A DNA stretch of 64,000 bases from CAYPAV01 sp964408805 (GTDB lineage Bacteria > Pseudomonadota > Alphaproteobacteria > UBA8366), in NCBI GenBank assembly GCA_964408805.1, contig CAYPAV010000009.1:124001-188000 (forward strand), given 5' to 3'. A program made the position numbers and the translations under genes. Numbering within the stretch: the stretch's first letter is position 1; every line of letters starts with the position of its first letter. The notes under the pieces are model-generated. The model was not told the DNA's origin. It saw only the letters and a program-made list of their open reading frames with translations, and did no database searches. This document shows positions 27,618 through 37,049 of the stretch, one piece after another.

Positions 27618-28683
27618 CGGCTACAATTTCGGTGTTCAGCTTGTTAATAAGGCGGGCGGTATCAAAATCGGCGACCGGCATTATCGCCTTCGCATCAAAT
27701 ATTACGATGACGAATCGACGCCGGCCCGCACCGGCCAACTGTTCGAGCGGCTGATCAAGCAAGATGGTCTGAATTTACTTTTAGGCCCTTATTCATCGAG
27801 AACGACAATGGCCGCGGCGCGCGTCGTCGCGAAATATCGAGTTCCCATGGTTGTCGCGGAAGCGGCGTCTCGCTCGCTCTATACCCAAGGCAATAGGTAA
27901 ATTTTTGGCGTACTTTCCACCTCGAACGAGTATCTTGCGACGGCGGTCCGGGCGAGCGCCGAATGGGCGCAAAGACGCGGCCGGCCCCCCGGCGACGTGA
28001 AGTTGGCGCTCGCTTTCGAAAATGACCCATTCTCGTTGGATGTCAGAGCCGGTGTCGTGGCGGCAGCGCGACGCTTGGGGATGAAGGTCGTCATCGACGA
28101 TAAATTGCCGCGAAGCCTGAACGAGATGACGGCTACCCTGGTGAAGGTCAAGGCGCTCCGACCAGATATGTTGATTGTATCGGGGCATTCGAAAGGCGCG
28201 GCTACACTTGCTCGACAAGTTGCGGAGCAGAGAATTGACAGGCCGCTGATCGCCGTCACTCACTGTGAAGCCGCGCGCTTGATTAGAAAATTTCAGCATC
28301 GGGTCGACAGTTTTTTGTGCCCGACGCAATGGGCCGGGGATCTAAATTACCGGGGTCCTTATTTCGGTTCGGCGGCAGATTTCAAAAATAAATTTCTCGC
28401 GAAATTCCCGAATTACCGAGATGTACCCTATCAAGCCGCACAAGCCGCCGCCGCGATCATCGTTTGGAAGGATGCCTTGGAACGTGCCGGGAGCGTCGAT
28501 AGCGAAGCCATACGGGCCGCGCTGGCGGCAACGAATTTGGCGACGTTTTATGGACCCATACGATTCGATTCGACAGGCCGGAATATCGCCAAGCCGATGT
28601 ATCTGAGGCAGATACAGAATGGGGAATTGGTCACCGTATCGCCCCGGGAGATGGCGGCGAAACCGCTTCGCGCCCGCCGCTGA
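27412..28683 (+). pseudogene. LivK-type periplasmic binding protein domain, broken by frameshift and stop
   Basis: The frame encodes a branched-chain-amino-acid-type substrate-binding protein: KITLGSAVSFTGKYSINGRH, YNFGVQLVNKAGGI, LKIKYYDDEST-like blocks, LGPYSSRTTMAAARVV, then after a TAA at 27898-27900 the second lobe VKLALAFENDPFSLDVRAG to the end. No ATG, GTG or TTG exists before the first lobe, and the TAA stands where relatives usually have an aromatic residue. It is therefore the 3' half of a caspase-binding-protein fusion with two lesions: an indel in 27412-27550 and a nonsense codon. A functional second-lobe fragment could start at 27997, but this is unlikely. Confidence 0.75.
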
Positions 28684-28710
28684 CCGACGTCCGACATCCG
28701 CTGCGGTCGA

Positions 28711-29754
28711 TCACGGCAGAACCCGTACCCTCCGGAAATGATCGAATAGACGGAAGAACATTTCCTCCGAATCCACGAAGTCCCGGAACCCGGCGAGACG
28801 GGCCTTGGTCATCGAGGACACGATGTCCCAATCGTGCATCCAGAGATGGCGGCCGTAGGACCACATCGCGACCGCATTGAAGGGCTGGCGAACTAGATCG
28901 TGCTTCTCGACGACTCGGTCCCAAACGGGGGCCTTGTCGGCCATATAGGACACGAGATCCACCGTCTTAACGGAGCCCGGCTCCAGTCCAAAATAATCGG
29001 CGAATTTCGGCCAGAGATGAGACCAGCGAAAAACATCGCCATTGGTAACGTTGAAGTTCTGGTTGGCGCCCTCGGGCGTCGTCGCCATCCAGACCGTCGC
29101 CTTGGCGAGCTGCAGGGCCTCGGTGCATTGGTAAAGCGCCTCGTAATTGCCCGCCGTTCCTGGAAAGTGGAAGGGCAGGCCGAGTTCGCGTGAAATGGCG
29201 GCATGGGCGCCGATCAGCATAATCATGCTGCGGGTAATGCCGGGGGCGGTGTCGCAAAGACCGGTCGGCCGTGCCGTCGACCAGGACCAGGCCTGCCCTT
29301 CCTGCAGGGCGTGAATGTAGTCTTCCTGAAGATAATAGAAGCTCGGCTGGGGATATCTCGGCATCTCCTCCTTGGCCGGTGTGGGAGCCGGCCCCTGGTG
29401 AAGTCCGTAATTCTTGTGACCACTGCCAATGTGGACATGTTCGAGGTTCCGCGCGATCGGAACGATCGTGTCGATCAGGTTCCGGAACATCGCGACATTG
29501 GTATCGATTGGTTCCGGCATGCCCTCGGGATGGTCGAAGCGGGCCTCGTAGAAGATATGCGTGATATCGACGAGATCGCCGAGCTTGTCCGTGCAATCGG
29601 TGGGATCGCTCAAGTCGACAGCGATTCGCTGAACGTCGTTGCCGCCGATCGGCGGGTTGCGCGACAGGCCGACAACCGTCCAGTCGGGTTGGCTGTGCAG
29701 GTACTCCGCTAACCGTCGGCCCACGATTCCGGACGCGCCAGCGACCAATGCCAT
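28711..29754 (-). CDS. SDR-family NAD(P)-dependent oxidoreductase (PRISE/5-beta-reductase-like)
   Basis: 347 residues from the ATG at 29754; the frame runs far upstream, but only this start gives the Rossmann N-terminus ALVAGASGIVGRRLAEYL. It is an atypical/extended SDR of the progesterone 5-beta-reductase (iridoid synthase) group: HVHIGSGHKNYG, then PSFYYLQEDYI with the Tyr typical of that group in place of the usual YxxxK. It probably reduces an enone. It diverges from the LLM gene downstream. Confidence 0.88.
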   Translation of the reverse strand: MALVAGASGIVGRRLAEYLHSQPDWTVVGLSRNPPIGGNDVQRIAVDLSDPTDCTDKLGDLVDITHIFYEARFDHPEGMPEPIDTNVAMFRNLIDTIVPIARNLEHVHIGSGHKNYGLHQGPAPTPAKEEMPRYPQPSFYYLQEDYIHALQEGQAWSWSTARPTGLCDTAPGITRSMIMLIGAHAAISRELGLPFHFPGTAGNYEALYQCTEALQLAKATVWMATTPEGANQNFNVTNGDVFRWSHLWPKFADYFGLEPGSVKTVDLVSYMADKAPVWDRVVEKHDLVRQPFNAVAMWSYGRHLWMHDWDIVSSMTKARLAGFRDFVDSEEMFFRLFDHFRRVRVLP

Positions 29755-29850
29755 TTTTCGTCTGTTGATGCGAAATCCTCCCTGGGCCTTTCTAACTCGG
29801 CGAAAGATATCATTTATTTCGAGAAGACCATTCCGGAAAGGAAAGCGTCC

Positions 29851-30777
29851 ATGAAACTCGCCGTCGAATTCCCCAGTGTCGCCTACCGAGAGGGTCCGGA
29901 AGCGGTCACCCGAATGGCCAAGGGGATCGAAGATATCGGCTATGACCAGCTCGATGTCTACGATCACGTGGTGATGGGCTATGACGTGGAAGGGCGGGAC
30001 AAGTCCTTCTATCCGGCGCAAATGCCGATCCTGGAAGCGCTGATGATGCTGGCCCATGCGGCGGCGGTCACCAAAACGATCGGGCTCGGGACCGAAGTGC
30101 TGGTTCTGCCGCAACGCCAACCGACTTTGGTCGCGAAGCAGGTTAGTACGCTGGACACGCTCTCCGGCGGCAGGGTTCGGCTCGGGATCGGCGTCGGCTG
30201 GCAGGCGTCCGAATTCGAGGCTCTCGGCGAGGATTTCTCCGATCGCGGCAAACGGATGGACGAGGCTATCGACCTGATGCGTGCGAGCTGGCGCGACGAT
30301 CGAATCGATTTCGCGGGCAACCACTACACCGCCCGCGCCATGGCCATGGAGCCAAAACCGCCCCAGGGCGAAAACCTGCCGATCTGGGTCGGCGGCAACA
30401 GTCCAGCCGCTTATCGGCGGGTCGGAAGACTGAGCGACGGATGGCTCGCGAGCCAGGTGACCGACGCCGATTTCGCCCAGCGTGCAATGGATGCAATTCG
30501 CGAGTCCGCGAATGACGCCGGGCGCGATCCCGAAGCCATCGGCTGGCAAAGCATGATCGCCTCGCCGCCCCGCGCCGGTGATAGCAGCGGCAAGACGTTC
30601 TATGCCGAAAACGACCGCGTCGCGGCGCGTGCCGTGGAGTTGAAGGCAATGGGATTTGAGTATCTCGCCGTCAACGCGACCGCGATTTTCCAGGCGGGGG
30701 AGCGGAGTGTCGATGGGATATTGGGGGCGCTGTCGGCTTTGCATGATCGGCTCCGCGCGGAACTGGGCAACGGATAA
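29851..30777 (+). CDS. LLM-class flavin/F420-type oxidoreductase
   Basis: 308-residue luciferase-like barrel protein: QLDVYDHVVMGYD, VLVLPQRQPTLVAKQVSTLDTLSGG, RLGIGVGWQASEFEALG and LPIWVGGNSPAAYRRVGRLSDGW. This arrangement resembles the TIGR03619-type F420-dependent subgroup, but an FMN enzyme is possible. AAAGGAAAG precedes the start. It is followed after 13 bp by a short citrate-synthase-family gene. Confidence 0.88.
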   Translation: MKLAVEFPSVAYREGPEAVTRMAKGIEDIGYDQLDVYDHVVMGYDVEGRDKSFYPAQMPILEALMMLAHAAAVTKTIGLGTEVLVLPQRQPTLVAKQVSTLDTLSGGRVRLGIGVGWQASEFEALGEDFSDRGKRMDEAIDLMRASWRDDRIDFAGNHYTARAMAMEPKPPQGENLPIWVGGNSPAAYRRVGRLSDGWLASQVTDADFAQRAMDAIRESANDAGRDPEAIGWQSMIASPPRAGDSSGKTFYAENDRVAARAVELKAMGFEYLAVNATAIFQAGERSVDGILGALSALHDRLRAELGNG

Positions 30778-30790
30778 AGAGGGGATCGAG

Positions 30791-31561
30791 ATGACGGACC
30801 GGAAACTACCCACGACGCGAATTGGGACGCCAACCTCAGACACCGATCGGCTGAAAATGCGCGGCCTGGATGTCCTCTCCGAGGTTGTCGGCGAGATGAG
30901 CTTCACGGAAACCTATTACTTCGCCGTCACCGGCCGCCGTCCTACCGAAACGCAACGGAAAGTCTTCGATGCGGCCTTGGTCATCCTGATGGACCATGGT
31001 CTGACGCCGACGGCACTGGTGGCGCGACTGGTCGGCGATTCGCTGGCGGACAATCCCCAAGCCGGAGTCGCGGCCGGCATCCTGATGGTGGGCGATAAGT
31101 TCGCCGGCACGATGGGCGGGGCGGGCGCATTGCTGGAGGAGGGGATGGCCCATGAGGGCAACAAGCGCGCCTGGGCGGAAGAGGTCGTGGCCCGCCACCG
31201 GGCGGCGAAGACCCGAATGCCGGGCTTCGGCCACCCCTATTACAGTCCGACCGATCCTCGATCCGATCGCCTGTTTAAGGTCGCCCACGCCGCCGGCGTG
31301 GACGGTAAATACATCGAGCTCCTAAAGCTGCTCGGCGAGGTTCTGGACGAGGCGACCGGCCGGCATTTCACTTTGAACGCGACAGCGGCACTTGGAGCGC
31401 TCCTGTGCGAGATCGATTTTCCGGTGGCCGCGATGCGCGGCGTCGCGGTGGTCAGCCGCGCCGCAGGCCTGGTCGCCCATGTCATGGAAGAGCACCAGGA
31501 ACCGATAACGCCGGCCCTGATGGAGTTCGCGAGTGAAATACCCTATGCGGATCCAGATTAG
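30791..31561 (+). CDS. Short citrate-synthase-fold protein (citryl-CoA lyase-like)
   Basis: 256 residues from the ATG at 30791 (GGGGATCGAG upstream). It is much shorter than citrate synthase (~430) and has the length of the citryl-CoA lyase family. The conserved SFTETYYFAVTGRRPTE entry, the MGGAGALLEEG loop and the MPGFGHPYY histidine motif correspond to the oxaloacetate/CoA site blocks. It likely cleaves or forms a citryl-CoA-like ester; the true substrate is unknown. Same transcript as the LLM gene. Confidence 0.85.
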   Translation: MTDRKLPTTRIGTPTSDTDRLKMRGLDVLSEVVGEMSFTETYYFAVTGRRPTETQRKVFDAALVILMDHGLTPTALVARLVGDSLADNPQAGVAAGILMVGDKFAGTMGGAGALLEEGMAHEGNKRAWAEEVVARHRAAKTRMPGFGHPYYSPTDPRSDRLFKVAHAAGVDGKYIELLKLLGEVLDEATGRHFTLNATAALGALLCEIDFPVAAMRGVAVVSRAAGLVAHVMEEHQEPITPALMEFASEIPYADPD

Positions 31562-31615
31562 GATGATCTCGGAACAAAGACGAACCCGCGTGCACGTCGA
31601 TTCTTTCTTGCCGGT

Positions 31616-31629
31616 TTGACGTAGGTCAA
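31616..31629. promoter_or_regulatory. FNR/DNR-type palindrome upstream of the HEAT gene
   Basis: TTGACGTAGGTCAA is a perfect 5-bp inverted repeat (TTGAC-N4-GTCAA) of the FNR/DNR/NnrR class, whose consensus is TTGAT-N4-ATCAA. Its centre is 74 bp before the HEAT-repeat start, which suits an activator site near -41.5. The regulator is not in the window. Confidence 0.55.
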
Positions 31630-31696
31630 GGAGAGCCGGGCCGGAAACGCTTATTCGTCTCATGGCCGCCCGAATGGGCGTTATGTAGGCGAGAAG

Positions 31697-33880
31697 ATGG
31701 AAGCGATGATGGAACAGCGGTCGAGCGGCGGCCCAACGACTGAACGGATTGAACAGATCGACTCATCTTTTATTGTTTCCCAGCTCTGTAGGGTTCTGAA
31801 AGACGGTATCGATATCCACCGGTGCCAGGCGGCGCGCGGTTTGGGCCGTATTGCGGCGGTGGAAGCCGTGCCGGCGCTTATCGAGGCCTTGTTGGACGAA
31901 GACGAGGACGTTCGTACCGATGCGGCGGAGGCCTTGGCTCGAATTGCCGACCCGCGCGCGGCCAAACAACTCCTTGAGAATTTGATTGGAGACCCTTGTC
32001 CCGAGGTGAAACTCGCGGCGATCGAAGGGCTTGCACGACTGAATGAAGTCGCCGTGGTTCCCTACCTACGACAGTTGGCGCGGAGTCGAGATACCGACAT
32101 CGTTTCGAACGATGATTCGTTTTTCGAAACCGGCTGGGACGACTGGACCGATTTCCAAGTGGCCGCGATCAAGGCATTGGCCGAGATGGGCCGGGTTGAG
32201 GCGGTGGACGACATCGTCTTCGCGCTCGACGACGCGGACGGCCAGGATCTTACGGAAGTGGCCTTCAATGCCTTCGCTAAACTGCGCCAACCGGGCGCTC
32301 TTGCCTTGGGAACTTTCTTGGACGATCCGCATCCGCGCGTTCGCCGACGCGCCGCGACAGCGGTCGGACGAATTGAAGACCCGGCGGCCAAGAGCTTCGT
32401 TTCCCGTGCCTTGATGGATATCGAAGCCGAGGTCAGATTGGCCGTCGGCACCGTTCTCGCAACGAAAAATCCAGGCGATCCACGCTTGGAGGATTTGCTC
32501 CGTGACGAGAACCCGGAAGTCCGCGCCGAATTGACACGTCTTTGTGCGCACCGGTATCCCGAACGATTGGCGACGCTGACATCGGACGGCACCGTTTCGG
32601 TTCGGCGGGCGGCATTGAAAAGTCTGGCGGACCACCCCGATCTTTTCACGCGCGATGAGCGGGACGATTTTGCCCGTGTCCATTTGGAGAATCCGGATCC
32701 CGAAACGGCCGCCAGCGCCGTATCGATCCTCGGCGAATCGGAGAATTCCGACATCGATTTGGCGGAACTGTTTACCGACAATTCAAAACCTGTCCAAGTT
32801 CGAACGGCGGCTCTTCGCGGTTTGGTCGCGGCGGTCGATCAACGCCTGTACGCCATGATCGATACCGTGTTGACGGATGATCGAGCCGGACAGATCCGGT
32901 TCGACGCGCTCGCAGCACTTGCGGGGCTGGCGAGGAAATCGGCGTGGCCGAACCAAGCGGGCGATGCATTGATTTCCGCCCTGAACCGAGAAAATGCCGC
33001 AGCCGAGGCCGATGAAGCCATCGAGCGCGAACAGCCCGCGAGCGTAGATACGGCGGAATCCGGCGAGGCGGCGCCCGCGACTTCCACCCTTGATGCGATT
33101 ATGGGAGGCGACCGGTCCGTCGATTCGACCCGGGTCGAATCCGATAGTCCGGTCGAGCTAACGGGATCGGATCTGGCCTTTCTGGAATTGACGAAGAGAA
33201 ATGTCGGCAAACGGGTGGTTCGGGAGAAGACCAGCCAATCCGCTATCCATATCCCGCGGTTTGCGGCGGGTCTCCTTGGCGACTTTCCGAACGAGTCGGT
33301 GGCTTCCTCCTTGGCCGAGTCTTTTGCCCACAATAATTCGGATCTAAGATTGGCCGTGGTGAATTCACTCGTGCGAATCGGGGAGGAGCTTGGCTATTTG
33401 CCCCAGGCCGCGATAGAGGCGTTGACGAATAGTCTAGCGCATCGGGACCGCGATCTCCGTCGCGGCGCGGTCCGTGCGCTCGGCGCCTCGGCGGCGAAGG
33501 CCGCCGCCTCGGCTCTGTTCCCCTGTCTGAGCGACGAGGATGCCTCGGTACGGACCGAGACGATCGGCGCGCTTGGGAGGATTGGGGAGAACGGCGCCGG
33601 GACGGTACGCTATCTGGAAGACAGGGACCCCTTCGTTCGCCTGGCCGCGGCGAAAGCCGTTGCCGCGGCAAATGGACCGGATGCCGTCGATCGGCTCGCC
33701 GCCTTTGCGTTCTCGTTCGAGGGCCATCATCGTCGCGAGACCGCGAAGTTGCTCCGCCAATTGGATGTGGAGGCCGCCAATAAACTGTTCGTCGATGTTC
33801 TCCGGGACGACACCAGGCTCCGCGATCGGCAAGTGGCGATGGAGGTTCTGGAAGAACTCAACGCACCGCCTACGAACTGA
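31697..33880 (+). CDS. HEAT-repeat scaffold protein
   Basis: 727 residues built almost wholly of HEAT/PBS-lyase-type helical repeats. A first array (~25-440) has units such as CQAARGLGRIAAVEAVPALIEALL and VRTDAAEALARIADPRAA. An acidic linker (~440-515) follows, then a second array (~535-720). There is no signal peptide or catalytic motif. Such proteins act as adaptors in assembly of large enzymes, including molybdenum and tetrapyrrole systems. Its position next to the idr-like genes and its FNR-type site suggest a cytoplasmic maturation role, which is inference. ATGs at 31706 and 31709 are alternative starts. Confidence 0.85.
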   Translation: MEAMMEQRSSGGPTTERIEQIDSSFIVSQLCRVLKDGIDIHRCQAARGLGRIAAVEAVPALIEALLDEDEDVRTDAAEALARIADPRAAKQLLENLIGDPCPEVKLAAIEGLARLNEVAVVPYLRQLARSRDTDIVSNDDSFFETGWDDWTDFQVAAIKALAEMGRVEAVDDIVFALDDADGQDLTEVAFNAFAKLRQPGALALGTFLDDPHPRVRRRAATAVGRIEDPAAKSFVSRALMDIEAEVRLAVGTVLATKNPGDPRLEDLLRDENPEVRAELTRLCAHRYPERLATLTSDGTVSVRRAALKSLADHPDLFTRDERDDFARVHLENPDPETAASAVSILGESENSDIDLAELFTDNSKPVQVRTAALRGLVAAVDQRLYAMIDTVLTDDRAGQIRFDALAALAGLARKSAWPNQAGDALISALNRENAAAEADEAIEREQPASVDTAESGEAAPATSTLDAIMGGDRSVDSTRVESDSPVELTGSDLAFLELTKRNVGKRVVREKTSQSAIHIPRFAAGLLGDFPNESVASSLAESFAHNNSDLRLAVVNSLVRIGEELGYLPQAAIEALTNSLAHRDRDLRRGAVRALGASAAKAAASALFPCLSDEDASVRTETIGALGRIGENGAGTVRYLEDRDPFVRLAAAKAVAAANGPDAVDRLAAFAFSFEGHHRRETAKLLRQLDVEAANKLFVDVLRDDTRLRDRQVAMEVLEELNAPPTN

Positions 33881-33899
33881 ACGGCGGATGCGTTTTAAT

Positions 33900-34508
33900 T
33901 CACTTCAGATGTTTTCTAATTTCCGCCGTCATTTGTGCGGCCGTCACGCCGACGAGAAATTCATGGCGGAACGACCCGTCGGGCCCGAGCAGGTAGGTCA
34001 CCGCCGAATGGTCCATCACGTAGTTGTTGGGACCGGTCGAATCGGGTGAATACATTTTCCGACGCTTGATCCGATAATTCCGCAGGACCGCCTTTATTTC
34101 GGTGTCGCTGCCGGTGAGACCAATGATGCGATCGTGAAAGCGGGGAAGATATTTCTTGAGGATGGCCGCCGTATCGCGGCGCGGATCGACGGTTATGAAA
34201 AGCGGCTGGAGTCGCTCTGAGACGGCCCCCAATCTATCGAGCGCATCGGCAATGATCGCCAAGTCGAGAGGACACTGATCGGTGCATGACGTATAGCCGA
34301 AATAGATCAATAGGTACTTGCCGGGAAAGTCCTTGGCCGTGGTCCTTCGGCCGTCGTAGCCGGTCAAAGCGAACGGGTGTCCGATATTGATACTCGCCCT
34401 GGCGCCGGCAGATGCGGCCGGCGATTTTCGTTCGTGCGCTTCCGGCGCTGGCGCGCTGATCACCATTAACGCGATGCCAAGAACACCCATCCAAATTTTC
34501 GTCTTCAT
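33900..34508 (-). CDS. SCO1/SenC-family copper/redox chaperone
   Basis: 202-residue thioredoxin-fold protein exported by an N-terminal signal (MKTKIWMGVLGIALMVISA). The metal/redox motif CxxxC appears in GYTSCTDQCPLDLA and the distal His in VMDHSAVTYLLGPDG, the set used by SCO proteins to bind copper. It could metallate the cupredoxin-like protein downstream or keep haem-site cysteines reduced. It diverges from the idrP1-like gene across a 190-bp promoter region that contains an FNR-type site. Confidence 0.92.
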   Translation of the reverse strand: MKTKIWMGVLGIALMVISAPAPEAHERKSPAASAGARASINIGHPFALTGYDGRRTTAKDFPGKYLLIYFGYTSCTDQCPLDLAIIADALDRLGAVSERLQPLFITVDPRRDTAAILKKYLPRFHDRIIGLTGSDTEIKAVLRNYRIKRRKMYSPDSTGPNNYVMDHSAVTYLLGPDGSFRHEFLVGVTAAQMTAEIRKHLK

Positions 34509-34569
34509 TGGTCTATTTCCAAATTACGTCGGTGCCGCGGGTAAGTAATTCGAAATTTTACGCCCCTCG

Positions 34570-34583
34570 TTGACACAGATCAA
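34570..34583. promoter_or_regulatory. FNR/DNR-type site in the SCO/idrP1 divergent promoter
   Basis: TTGACACAGATCAA matches the FNR/DNR consensus TTGAY-N4-ATCAA at all half-site positions. It lies 116 bp before the idrP1-like start and 62 bp before the SCO start, so it could serve either gene. Together with the site at 31616, it implies induction under low oxygen. Confidence 0.6.
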
Positions 34584-34698
34584 AGCAGCCCCGATTGGGC
34601 ATTGATATTTGTCTAACACCTGAGCAAGGGCGATCTTCGAGACCAGCGCGTGGAACCTCTCCATTCGGGTCGGGAATTGCCGGAAAGGGAGGTAGGCC

Positions 34699-35892
34699 GT
34701 GGTTGAGGATCGAAATCGCAATTCTTCCGCCAAGGCGCAAAGAGGGAAAGTGGACGAAGGTCCGGCGACGACGTGCCGGGTTTTCAAGGGACTGATTTTG
34801 GGCGGCGCGATCGCCCTCGTTATATCCGGCACGCTCTTGAGCGCGGCCGGTTCGGCCGCGGCGGCGGATGGTTTCTCGCCGGTGAAGGCGATTAAGGTCG
34901 ACCCAAAGAAAGCGGCTCTCGGCAAGCGCCTGTTTTTCGATAAACGCCTTTCGGGCGACGCGGCGATCAGCTGCGCCAGCTGCCATATTCCGGCGAAAGG
35001 CTTCGCTGACGGTCTTGCCCTGGCCAAGGCCTATCCTGGGAATTTGGGTTTCCGCAACACCCCGTCGCTGATCAATACGGGACATCGCGAGGCCTGGTTC
35101 CATGACAGTCGCATCGGCACCAATCTGAATGACGTCACCCGCGAATCGATCACCGAAGATTACTCGATGAACATGGATATGCGGATGATGCAGGAGCGTC
35201 TGAAGCAGGATCCGGTCTATGTGAAGATGTTCAAGGACGCAGGTTACGGCGAACCCAGCAACGGGTCCGTCCGGAAGGCGATCCCGGTATATCTGAAAAC
35301 CCTGATATCGCGCGGCGCGGCCTTCGACACCGGCAAAATGTCAGGCGCCGCGAGACGCGGCTTCGAGCTTTTTAAAGGGAAGGCCGGTTGCGCGAATTGT
35401 CATTCCGGGTCGCGGTTTACCGACGACAAACCGCACAATACCGGTGTCCCGGAGAACCCGAATATTTGGAATGATCCCCGGCGCCACATCACCTTTGTCG
35501 CCTTTGCCATGTTCATGGGCGTCGAGAATTACATGAACATCCGCCGTGACGTGGGCGCACATATCCTGACCCATAAATCCGACGGCACGGACGTTGGAAA
35601 GTTCATGACACCCAGTCTGCGGGAACTGAAGTACACCGCGCCCTACATGCACAACGGCACGATGAAGACACTGGCCGAGGTCGTGGAATTCTACAACAGG
35701 GGCGGCGGCGATGATCCCAACAAGGATTCGCGTCTGAAACGGCTCGGCCTCAGCAAGGAGGAACGGAAGAGTTTAGTGACCTTCCTCGAGGCCCTGTCGG
35801 GCACGCCGCTGACCGGCCCGAAACATGTCTGGAAGGACAAGATTCCGGCCAATTACACCGGCATCAAAGACTGGCTCAAGAAGAAGAATTAG
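34699..35892 (+). CDS. Di-haem cytochrome c peroxidase-like protein (IdrP1/P2 type, first copy)
   Basis: 397-residue periplasmic di-haem protein of the MauG/CcpA family. The GTG start at 34699 has AAGGGAGG upstream. A signal helix (~28-56) is followed by haem sites CASCH (Cys92/Cys95/His96) and CANCH (Cys231/Cys234/His235), and by the family block PSLRELKYTAPYMHNGTM near residue 310. In iodate-reducing bacteria two such peroxidases, IdrP1 and IdrP2, are encoded with idrAB and are thought to remove peroxide or other reactive by-products. It is followed after 10 bp by its paralogue and then by the Rieske and molybdenum subunits. Which copy corresponds to P1 is not resolved. Confidence 0.88.
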   Translation: MVEDRNRNSSAKAQRGKVDEGPATTCRVFKGLILGGAIALVISGTLLSAAGSAAAADGFSPVKAIKVDPKKAALGKRLFFDKRLSGDAAISCASCHIPAKGFADGLALAKAYPGNLGFRNTPSLINTGHREAWFHDSRIGTNLNDVTRESITEDYSMNMDMRMMQERLKQDPVYVKMFKDAGYGEPSNGSVRKAIPVYLKTLISRGAAFDTGKMSGAARRGFELFKGKAGCANCHSGSRFTDDKPHNTGVPENPNIWNDPRRHITFVAFAMFMGVENYMNIRRDVGAHILTHKSDGTDVGKFMTPSLRELKYTAPYMHNGTMKTLAEVVEFYNRGGGDDPNKDSRLKRLGLSKEERKSLVTFLEALSGTPLTGPKHVWKDKIPANYTGIKDWLKKKN

Positions 35893-35902
35893 GAGACGCG
35901 AC

Positions 35903-37036
35903 ATGAAAATGCGCAAGAGCACGATCCTCTTTGTCACCGTCGCGTCCCTCGGTCTTGTGGGCTTGAGCCCGCAATCGCTGAACGCCGACGTCAACCCGCC
36001 GCTGGCCGCGCTGGGTCCGCCGCCGATCCCGCCGGACAATCCGCAAACCAAGGCGAAAGTGGATTTGGGCAGGCTATTGTTTTTCGATACGCGGCTTGGC
36101 GGCGATGCCTCGGTGGCCTGCGCCGACTGTCATGCCCCGAAACAGGGTTGGGGTTTCAACGACCCGATCTCAAGGGGCTATCCCGGCACCATGCACTGGC
36201 GTAATAGCCAGACCGTGGTCAACACGGCCTATCTCGGGAAGCTGTTTTGGGCCGGTGCGGCCAAGTCACTCGAGGCCCAAGCGCCCGCCGCGGCAAAAGG
36301 CGCGCCGTCGGGCAATGGCGAGAACGACATGATGGAGGCCCGGCTCGCCTTCATCCCCGAATACAGGAAACGTTTCAATGCGGTGTTCGGCGACACATGG
36401 CCCAAGATCGACAACGCCTGGAAGGCGATCGCCGCCTTCGAGCGGACCTTGATCCACAATAATACGCCCTTCGATCGATACATGGGGGGCAACAAGAAGG
36501 CTTTGAGCGCCCAACAGATCCGCGGCCTGAAACTATTTAAAGGCAAGGCCAACTGCATCGAATGCCACAATGGGCCGCTGCTGACGGACCAGCGTTACTA
36601 CAACCTCGGCGTCCCGAGAGCGGAAGACTGGCTCGACAACGGTCTAGCGCAAATCACCTTCCGCTTCGAACAGTACGCCAAGGGCGTTACCGAGAAGATG
36701 TACCGCGATATCAAGGATGACGCGGGCCTCTACTACCAAACCAAGAAAAGCGTGGACAAGGGCAAGTTCCGGACGCCGCCGCTGCGTTATACGGCCTATA
36801 CCGCGCCCTACATGCACAACGGCGCGTTCTTCGATTTCCGCGAGGTCATCGAGTTTTACAACGAGGGCGGCGGCAAGAACGAATTCGCCGCGAACAAGAC
36901 CAAGCTCTTGAAACCGTTGAAGTTGACGGATGCGGAAATCGACGATCTGGCGGCGTTCATGGAATCTCTGAGCGGTTCCGAGATCAAGATGAAGACGCCG
37001 AAACTGCCGCCCTACGCCCCGTTACCGACCAATTGA
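35903..37036 (+). CDS. Di-haem cytochrome c peroxidase-like protein (IdrP1/P2 type, second copy)
   Basis: 377 residues from the ATG at 35903 (AGGAG before it). Signal peptide MKMRKSTILFVTVASLGLVG, haem sites CADCH (73-77) and CIECH (218-222), and the TPPLRYTAYTAPYMHNGAFF block near residue 300. It is clearly paralogous to the preceding gene but diverged; the first protein keeps a longer N-terminus. Periplasmic electron acceptor or peroxidase. Its place between the first peroxidase and the Rieske gene reproduces the four-gene idr set, here ordered P-P-B-A instead of the A-B-P1-P2 order I recall for described iodate reducers. Confidence 0.88.
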   Translation: MKMRKSTILFVTVASLGLVGLSPQSLNADVNPPLAALGPPPIPPDNPQTKAKVDLGRLLFFDTRLGGDASVACADCHAPKQGWGFNDPISRGYPGTMHWRNSQTVVNTAYLGKLFWAGAAKSLEAQAPAAAKGAPSGNGENDMMEARLAFIPEYRKRFNAVFGDTWPKIDNAWKAIAAFERTLIHNNTPFDRYMGGNKKALSAQQIRGLKLFKGKANCIECHNGPLLTDQRYYNLGVPRAEDWLDNGLAQITFRFEQYAKGVTEKMYRDIKDDAGLYYQTKKSVDKGKFRTPPLRYTAYTAPYMHNGAFFDFREVIEFYNEGGGKNEFAANKTKLLKPLKLTDAEIDDLAAFMESLSGSEIKMKTPKLPPYAPLPTN

Positions 37037-37049
37037 TGGAGAACCGGTC

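Noticed and set aside
27898..27900. TAA in the binding-protein domain as a recoding signal
   Set aside because: TAA is not used for selenocysteine or pyrrolysine, and the same gene also needs a frame change upstream, so decay is simpler.
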